From Astrocystis sublimbata (taxonomy: Eukaryota; Ascomycota; Sordariomycetes; Xylariales; Xylariaceae), in contig JAJNNY010000019.1 of assembly GCA_022453515.1 (NCBI GenBank), forward strand, positions 620,001 through 684,000: a stretch of 64,000 nucleotides of DNA. The letters are read 5' to 3'. Both the position numbers and the translations under genes were made by a program. The first letter of the stretch is position 1. Every line of letters starts with the position of its first letter. The notes under the pieces were generated by a model. The model saw only the letters and a list, made by a program, of their open reading frames with translations, was not told the origin of the DNA and ran no database searches. Positions 57,874 to 64,000 of the stretch are shown one piece after another.

Positions 57874-58639
57874 ATCGGAGGGAGCACCTGCTGTTTGTTC
57901 AATCCCTTGCTACGGATTGACTCATGACCTGTGCTGTGTCTCATCTCTTGTACATTATCTGCTTATCTGGCTATGTATTATTGAAGAAGAAAAAATCTTG
58001 ATGGCTTTGAGGTAGTAGTAGGGATGGAATGGAGCTGAAGAGGGTTGCTAAGACGGAGTGCATGTGGGCGAGAGCGTCTCATCAAGCGAACGGCATCCAG
58101 GGCGTTCAGGCCACAAAATGAGATATACATATTTGCTTTGTTTAATGAAATAATTTTATAGCTTTCAGTTGCATAATCCGGAAGCCAGTCTGATGGCACT
58201 CCAACTAACGTTTTGAAATTGCTAAAATAGCCATTGCCAAGTTTCGGACATGAGTGAGAACCAACGCAGCATTGATTTCTATCGTTCTACCTTTGTAGAT
58301 AGCCGCGAGTAGTATTATAGAGTACAGTCCATGTGAAAAGTAATTCCTATCGCAAGAGGTCCTCGATGGCCACAATTTTGTAAGATCGGCTCTGAAGCAT
58401 GATCGTAATCTTCGCGTAGCCTCTATTCACTCCTGTCGCCTATCTTCTGCACATCCGAGCCACTACTACTGCTGATTGTGATTTTCACTTCCTAACGTCA
58501 CTCTTGTAACACCTTAAACAATCTTTTTATCAGTCCCAGCCCCAATTCTCTTCCTTGCTCCCTGCGTATCGTCAAGGCCGACAAGCAAAGCCCTTACGGA
58601 ACTATCCAGCCCCCTACTCACAAACTCGACCCTCCCTTC
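57874..58639. other. Intergenic between convergent genes, 766 bp (left arm)
   Basis: Holds the 3' flanks of mlp1 and of the membrane/coiled-coil gene. A 73-codon frame (57978-58199) has no motif. Its exact mirror is at 62506-63271. Confidence 0.5.
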
Positions 58640-59623
58640 TCAAGTGAACATTCCCTTAGTCACTGTCCGCCGCTGTCTCTCACTTTGCCTTTGATTTTCC
58701 TTCATCTTCTCCTCCCTCTCCACCTCGGCACGAATCCTTCCCTCTCTTTCCCCGCTCGCCTTGCGTTCCAACCGCACATTCTCCTCCCGCATCTTCGCTA
58801 ACGCCCGATCGAGCTCCTGCCGCTCGTGCGTGGAACGCCGGACCCTGTCCGCCAGGACATCCGCGTCCCTCTCGGCGCGCAAGGCACGCTGTTTCTGCTG
58901 TAGACTGTGGAACATGTGCTGGACACTACTGGTTGCGAGGCGCTTGTTCTGCCACTGCAGACGCGCGAGGTCCTGCGCGTGCTTTTCGATGGCCGCGGCC
59001 GCGGTGCTGTCTTTGTCGCGGCGCAGCATCTCCACCTCTTCTCGGAGAGAGCTGATCTCGCGCCGCTGCGTCGTCGTTTGCCCCTCGGCGCGCCGCAGGA
59101 AGTGGGCTGAGCGCGAGACTTGGCGGTGTAACGAGTCGAGCTCGCTGCTCTGCTCGCTGATGATGGTTCGCGAGTGGGCGGCGATGTCGGCTTTTGTGGA
59201 CGCGGTCGAGAGGAGGGAGGTTATGCGGTCGCGGAGCGAGGTGCAGGATGGGCAGTCGGGTGTTTGCGTGGATTTGTTTTGGTGTTGGGGGGGTTGGGGA
59301 TATGAATAATCGAAGTGTGTTTGGATCCAGGTATTGAAGCGGTGAAGCCCGGATTGGACTGTTTGTATGAACCGTGCGCAGATGTAGTACAGGAAGCTGA
59401 GAGCGTCACATATGAAGCTGAGGATGATACTTGAGATGCGGTAGAGGAAATTGATGAGAGATTTGGAGAAGTCGATTAGAAGTCTGGCGATGGCGATGTT
59501 ACTGACATAGCTGAAGATCACGCGGCAACGTTGGACCACAGCAGGGGGCAAGACTGTCACTTGGAAATACCAGAATATCAGGAGGAGAGTGATTGAATCC
59601 AGAATCACGAGATTGAAAGCCAT
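58640..59623 (-). CDS. Membrane-anchored coiled-coil protein (327 aa), left-arm copy
   Basis: Single exon starting MAFNLVILDSITLLLIFWYF. Residues 5-25 form one membrane helix; a second hydrophobic region (about 41-85, SNIAIARLLIDF, FLYRISSIILSFICDALSFL) could span once or twice. A short Pro/Gln/Thr linker with DCPSC leads to a charged coiled coil from about residue 150 to the end (SSLREEVEMLRRDKDS, LDRALAKMREENVRLE). It recalls fungal membrane-tethered coiled-coil proteins, but I recognise no named family. It converges on mlp1. An upstream Met in another frame (59684) overlaps and is not preferred. Start chosen because the helix begins right after it. Confidence 0.7.
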   Translation of the reverse strand: MAFNLVILDSITLLLIFWYFQVTVLPPAVVQRCRVIFSYVSNIAIARLLIDFSKSLINFLYRISSIILSFICDALSFLYYICARFIQTVQSGLHRFNTWIQTHFDYSYPQPPQHQNKSTQTPDCPSCTSLRDRITSLLSTASTKADIAAHSRTIISEQSSELDSLHRQVSRSAHFLRRAEGQTTTQRREISSLREEVEMLRRDKDSTAAAAIEKHAQDLARLQWQNKRLATSSVQHMFHSLQQKQRALRAERDADVLADRVRRSTHERQELDRALAKMREENVRLERKASGEREGRIRAEVEREEKMKENQRQSERQRRTVTKGMFT

Positions 59624-61521
59624 CTTGTACCAGGGCTATACGCCTATTATCCACGAGACTTGAGTAGGTAGACTTACTTTCCAAGATGTCCCTGGAGGTA
59701 TTAGTCGTCTTATCTATTAAGTTGATGCAGGTCTTTCAATTCACTTAGTCTATCTCTGTGATTCTATCAAAAGGCAATGTGCACCCCAAACAGTCCCCTG
59801 ACATAAAATTCTTGAGACAAAGTCTATCGAACCTCCAGCCTGCTCCACAAAGACTTTTCTTCAGATAGCCACAAGTTTCTCGTCACTGGTTTCATGATTA
59901 AAGGCGCGATGTCTCTTTTAAGGTACCTTGAGGGGGGGTTATGCAGTTACCTATATTTCTGAACTATAATATTCTTTCTGCGTCAAGCACTGGAGGCTGT
60001 CGTCAGCCTGATGTATGTTCAAAACTGGATTGACTATATCTCAGTCTATGTTGATTGGCTTTGTCATATGGAGCATTACCCTCCATTGGGAGTTTTTCTG
60101 TAGATATGATTGATAAATTTGTTTTATAAGGTTAGTAGATAGTACTAAAGACCTCTAAGGGTTAATATGTGCTATCTGTATCAAAGACTATTGCCCCCTT
60201 TGAAACAAAATCAAAAGCATCTATAGTCCATACTGCCCTATAGCAAAGCGAACGTGTATTTATTTCGGCTTCTGAGACCATTGTAAAAGCAGTGCGTCGA
60301 ATGTGTATTATAGGCAGATCAGTCGTGTCAATTTTATCCAAAATGGTGGGCAAGTATCGCCCGCGAACGGCCTATACAATCGAGTACTAGTTCTTATATT
60401 TCGATAATAAATCCCAAAATGCAACCGTTAACACATTTACAAAAATATTATGCTTAACAAGGGAGTACGGAGTTTGAAAGGGGCAACTGTCCAAATATCG
60501 ATTTTTTGTTCTAAGTATACCCTTTTATTCTATTAGCTAATTAAACTAAACTTAAAAAAAACAAATATAATATATTATATTTGTTTTTTTTAAGTTTAGT
60601 TTAATTAGCTAATAGAATAAAAGGGTATACTTAGAACAAAAAATCGATATTTGGACAGTTGCCCCTTTCAAACTCCGTACTCCCTTGTTAAGCATAATAT
60701 TTTTGTAAATGTGTTAACGGTTGCATTTTGGGATTTATTATCGAAATATAAGAACTAGTACTCGATTGTATAGGCCGTTCGCGGGCGATACTTGCCCACC
60801 ATTTTGGATAAAATTGACACGACTGATCTGCCTATAATACACATTCGACGCACTGCTTTTACAATGGTCTCAGAAGCCGAAATAAATACACGTTCGCTTT
60901 GCTATAGGGCAGTATGGACTATAGATGCTTTTGATTTTGTTTCAAAGGGGGCAATAGTCTTTGATACAGATAGCACATATTAACCCTTAGAGGTCTTTAG
61001 TACTATCTACTAACCTTATAAAACAAATTTATCAATCATATCTACAGAAAAACTCCCAATGGAGGGTAATGCTCCATATGACAAAGCCAATCAACATAGA
61101 CTGAGATATAGTCAATCCAGTTTTGAACATACATCAGGCTGACGACAGCCTCCAGTGCTTGACGCAGAAAGAATATTATAGTTCAGAAATATAGGTAACT
61201 GCATAACCCCCCCTCAAGGTACCTTAAAAGAGACATCGCGCCTTTAATCATGAAACCAGTGACGAGAAACTTGTGGCTATCTGAAGAAAAGTCTTTGTGG
61301 AGCAGGCTGGAGGTTCGATAGACTTTGTCTCAAGAATTTTATGTCAGGGGACTGTTTGGGGTGCACATTGCCTTTTGATAGAATCACAGAGATAGACTAA
61401 GTGAATTGAAAGACCTGCATCAACTTAATAGATAAGACGACTAATACCTCCAGGGACATCTTGGAAAGTAAGTCTACCTACTCAAGTCTCGTGGATAATA
61501 GGCGTATAGCCCTGGTACAAG
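59624..61521. other. AT-rich core between the two gene copies, including the palindrome axis
   Basis: Two mirror halves of 949 bp meeting at 60572/60573. Composition shifts sharply to A/T from about 60100 inward, with long A and T runs at the axis. Each half carries one 63-codon frame (60162-60353 minus; 60792-60983 plus) without motifs. Since both membrane-protein copies point outward, this would act as their shared promoter region if the structure is real. The AT-rich part may be a decayed mobile element, possibly RIP-affected, but no ends or coding domain are visible. Confidence 0.6.
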
Positions 61522-62505
61522 ATGGCTTTCAATCTCGTGATTCTGGATTCAATCACTCTCCTCCTGATATTCTGGTATTTCCAAGTGACAGTCTTGCCCC
61601 CTGCTGTGGTCCAACGTTGCCGCGTGATCTTCAGCTATGTCAGTAACATCGCCATCGCCAGACTTCTAATCGACTTCTCCAAATCTCTCATCAATTTCCT
61701 CTACCGCATCTCAAGTATCATCCTCAGCTTCATATGTGACGCTCTCAGCTTCCTGTACTACATCTGCGCACGGTTCATACAAACAGTCCAATCCGGGCTT
61801 CACCGCTTCAATACCTGGATCCAAACACACTTCGATTATTCATATCCCCAACCCCCCCAACACCAAAACAAATCCACGCAAACACCCGACTGCCCATCCT
61901 GCACCTCGCTCCGCGACCGCATAACCTCCCTCCTCTCGACCGCGTCCACAAAAGCCGACATCGCCGCCCACTCGCGAACCATCATCAGCGAGCAGAGCAG
62001 CGAGCTCGACTCGTTACACCGCCAAGTCTCGCGCTCAGCCCACTTCCTGCGGCGCGCCGAGGGGCAAACGACGACGCAGCGGCGCGAGATCAGCTCTCTC
62101 CGAGAAGAGGTGGAGATGCTGCGCCGCGACAAAGACAGCACCGCGGCCGCGGCCATCGAAAAGCACGCGCAGGACCTCGCGCGTCTGCAGTGGCAGAACA
62201 AGCGCCTCGCAACCAGTAGTGTCCAGCACATGTTCCACAGTCTACAGCAGAAACAGCGTGCCTTGCGCGCCGAGAGGGACGCGGATGTCCTGGCGGACAG
62301 GGTCCGGCGTTCCACGCACGAGCGGCAGGAGCTCGATCGGGCGTTAGCGAAGATGCGGGAGGAGAATGTGCGGTTGGAACGCAAGGCGAGCGGGGAAAGA
62401 GAGGGAAGGATTCGTGCCGAGGTGGAGAGGGAGGAGAAGATGAAGGAAAATCAAAGGCAAAGTGAGAGACAGCGGCGGACAGTGACTAAGGGAATGTTCA
62501 CTTGA
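61522..62505 (+). CDS. Membrane-anchored coiled-coil protein (327 aa), right-arm copy
   Basis: Exact mirror of 58640-59623: same 327 residues, same start context, opposite strand. The two copies are head-to-head, 1898 bp apart. If the palindrome is an assembly artefact this copy does not exist in the genome; if real it is a perfect recent duplicate with an untouched open frame. Confidence 0.55.
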   Translation: MAFNLVILDSITLLLIFWYFQVTVLPPAVVQRCRVIFSYVSNIAIARLLIDFSKSLINFLYRISSIILSFICDALSFLYYICARFIQTVQSGLHRFNTWIQTHFDYSYPQPPQHQNKSTQTPDCPSCTSLRDRITSLLSTASTKADIAAHSRTIISEQSSELDSLHRQVSRSAHFLRRAEGQTTTQRREISSLREEVEMLRRDKDSTAAAAIEKHAQDLARLQWQNKRLATSSVQHMFHSLQQKQRALRAERDADVLADRVRRSTHERQELDRALAKMREENVRLERKASGEREGRIRAEVEREEKMKENQRQSERQRRTVTKGMFT

Positions 62506-63271
62506 GAAGGGAGGGTCGAGTTTGTGAGTAGGGGGCTGGATAGTTCCGTAAGGGCTTTGCTTGTCGGCCTTGACGATACGCAGGGAGCAAGGAAGAGAAT
62601 TGGGGCTGGGACTGATAAAAAGATTGTTTAAGGTGTTACAAGAGTGACGTTAGGAAGTGAAAATCACAATCAGCAGTAGTAGTGGCTCGGATGTGCAGAA
62701 GATAGGCGACAGGAGTGAATAGAGGCTACGCGAAGATTACGATCATGCTTCAGAGCCGATCTTACAAAATTGTGGCCATCGAGGACCTCTTGCGATAGGA
62801 ATTACTTTTCACATGGACTGTACTCTATAATACTACTCGCGGCTATCTACAAAGGTAGAACGATAGAAATCAATGCTGCGTTGGTTCTCACTCATGTCCG
62901 AAACTTGGCAATGGCTATTTTAGCAATTTCAAAACGTTAGTTGGAGTGCCATCAGACTGGCTTCCGGATTATGCAACTGAAAGCTATAAAATTATTTCAT
63001 TAAACAAAGCAAATATGTATATCTCATTTTGTGGCCTGAACGCCCTGGATGCCGTTCGCTTGATGAGACGCTCTCGCCCACATGCACTCCGTCTTAGCAA
63101 CCCTCTTCAGCTCCATTCCATCCCTACTACTACCTCAAAGCCATCAAGATTTTTTCTTCTTCAATAATACATAGCCAGATAAGCAGATAATGTACAAGAG
63201 ATGAGACACAGCACAGGTCATGAGTCAATCCGTAGCAAGGGATTGAACAAACAGCAGGTGCTCCCTCCGAT
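62506..63271. other. Intergenic, mirror of 57874-58639 (right arm)
   Basis: Reverse complement of the left-arm segment. Nothing beyond what is described there. Confidence 0.5.
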
Positions 63272-64000
63272 CTATGCGCCAGGGCCGCCGCCACCACGAG
63301 CCCTCTTGGAGCCATTGCCAACTTCCGAGTCACCTCTAGGCCGTTTCGCTCCAGGCTGGAAGTTGTCCGCTCCAGGGTTGAGACTGCCACGCCCTTGGTG
63401 TGCACCTCGTCCGCGTTGTGCACCTCCGCCTCGTGCGCCCCCTCGTGGCGGTTGTATGCCGCTTGGTTTCCGTGCTCCGCCTGGAAGCGGGAGATTGGAT
63501 GCCTTCGGGATCTGGGATCCGGCCGTCTGCGCAGGCTGTGGGATTCCCGAGGGCACTGATTGGAGTGTTGGTCCACTGGATTGTGCGAATGGGTTCGCTG
63601 CCACTGCCTTTGGCAGCGTTTGGTTCTGTTGACTAGAAGCGAAGGGGTTACTGTTACTGGCTTGCTGTGAAGCATTAGTAGCCACCGGTTTAGGTGGGAT
63701 GCTGGATGGAGTAGGCTTCGCTTCCTGCGAAATTGGTGGTTTGGAGGGCGTTGTACTGAGTGCTGTTGTCCCGGATTAGCAAGAGATCTAGGGGAACTTG
63801 GATTTGGGTGTGTTTTCATACCTGGATTGGCAGTGGAGACGACAGGAGCTGCCGGCGTAGCTGGTGTAGCGGGTGTCGCTGGCGTAGCCGCAGGTGCCGG
63901 CTGTTTGACTGCTGGTGGGGGTTTTGCGTCTTTGGCAATTTCCCAGACCTCTCCAACTGGACGTTGAGGCGTATCCTTCGCTGCAGTTTGGACTACTTCG
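63272..64000 (-). CDS. 3' end of a second mlp1 copy, cut by the window edge
   Basis: Mirror of 57145-57873: last exon 63762-63272, 59-nt intron 63821-63763, and the end of the big exon from 64000 to 63822. About 223 C-terminal residues are visible, including the ATPATPATPAAP, NPFA and RGG/RG tail. Whether a complete second gene or only a truncated fragment follows depends on how far the palindrome extends past 64000. A truncated copy would lack the promoter and most of the coiled coil. Confidence 0.6.

Larger units (their letters stand above)
57145..64000. repeat. Perfect zero-spacer palindrome, at least 6856 bp
   Basis: Position x on the plus strand equals the complement of position 121145-x. 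The centre lies between 60572 and 60573, and the axis itself is an AT-rich dyad with no unique spacer. I compared the centre (about 60 bp each side), both gene copies at the protein level (327, 182, 143, 137, 78, 73, 67, 63, 62 and 61-residue frames are identical) and the outermost 36 bp, and found no mismatch. Each arm is 3428 bp within the window and carries the 3' end of mlp1, the membrane/coiled-coil gene and an AT-rich tail. The right arm runs off the window, so the full size is unknown. Confidence 0.97.

Noticed and set aside
57324..58015. mlp1 reading continued in the unspliced frame to 58015
   Set aside because: The 59-nt intron at 57324-57382 shifts to the frame with NPFA and RGG/RG motifs, which is the expected basic tail; the unspliced frame is low-quality.
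58761..59309. 182-codon plus-strand frame (and its mirror 61836-62384 minus)
   Set aside because: Arg/Ser-rich antisense shadow of the coiled coil in the 327-aa gene.
60500..60650. Telomere or rDNA sequence at the palindrome axis
   Set aside because: No TTAGGG-type repeats or rRNA-like sequence are present around the axis.
60162..60983. Twin 63-codon frames near the palindrome axis as transposase remnants
   Set aside because: No transposase motif and no terminal repeats or target duplication; only AT-rich composition hints at a decayed element.

Overview
The window looks like nuclear DNA of a filamentous ascomycete (Pezizomycotina, probably Sordariomycetes). Protein-coding genes are interrupted by short GT-AG introns, mostly 45-120 nt and often with CTAAC/CTGAC/CTAAT branch sites. 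The families are typical of these fungi: DUF3659/DUF6987 LEA-like proteins, a Cdc4-type F-box/WD40 protein, a CSC1/OSCA channel, an Mlp1/Tpr nucleoporin and a cysteine-repeat membrane protein. Intergenic DNA is dotted with ACCTAGGT-type palindromic tracts. No tRNA, rRNA, CRISPR array or intact transposon was found. Gene models were built by hand from reading frames and splice signals; species was not assigned.

Region 1 (0.5-18.4 kb) is a cluster of low-complexity, LEA-like proteins: a 131-aa GTT/EGV repeat protein, a 1389-aa DUF3659 array with a DUF6987-like tail, a 703-aa DUF3659 protein with four 90-bp repeats, and two proteins that share a C-terminal module (LDLNLEVEVTLKA then IHGDLTL) but have unrelated N-termini. 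A five-exon alpha/beta hydrolase with a transmembrane segment and a small conserved protein lie among them. A joint role in desiccation, osmotic or membrane stress is my inference.

Region 2 (18.4-26.4 kb) is about 8 kb with no convincing gene. It holds a perfect 16-bp inverted repeat with a 3-nt loop.

Region 3 (26.4-51 kb) is ordinary gene space: Cdc4-like F-box/WD40 protein, small secreted protein, RecQ helicase, a doubtful small gene, two single-pass cysteine-containing surface proteins, an M20 amidohydrolase of the N-carbamoyl-amino-acid hydrolase type, a small esterase, a frameshifted RNase H-like gene and a CSC1-type mechanosensitive channel.

Region 4 (51.6-64 kb) holds the Mlp1/Tpr nucleoporin and a membrane/coiled-coil gene, followed by the most striking structure. 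From 57145 to the window end the DNA is a palindrome with no spacer, centred between 60572 and 60573 (position x pairs with 121145-x). The membrane/coiled-coil gene is therefore present twice, and the 3' end of Mlp1 reappears on the opposite strand running off the window. This is either a very recent inverted duplication or a fold-back assembly/read artefact; the sequence alone cannot decide.
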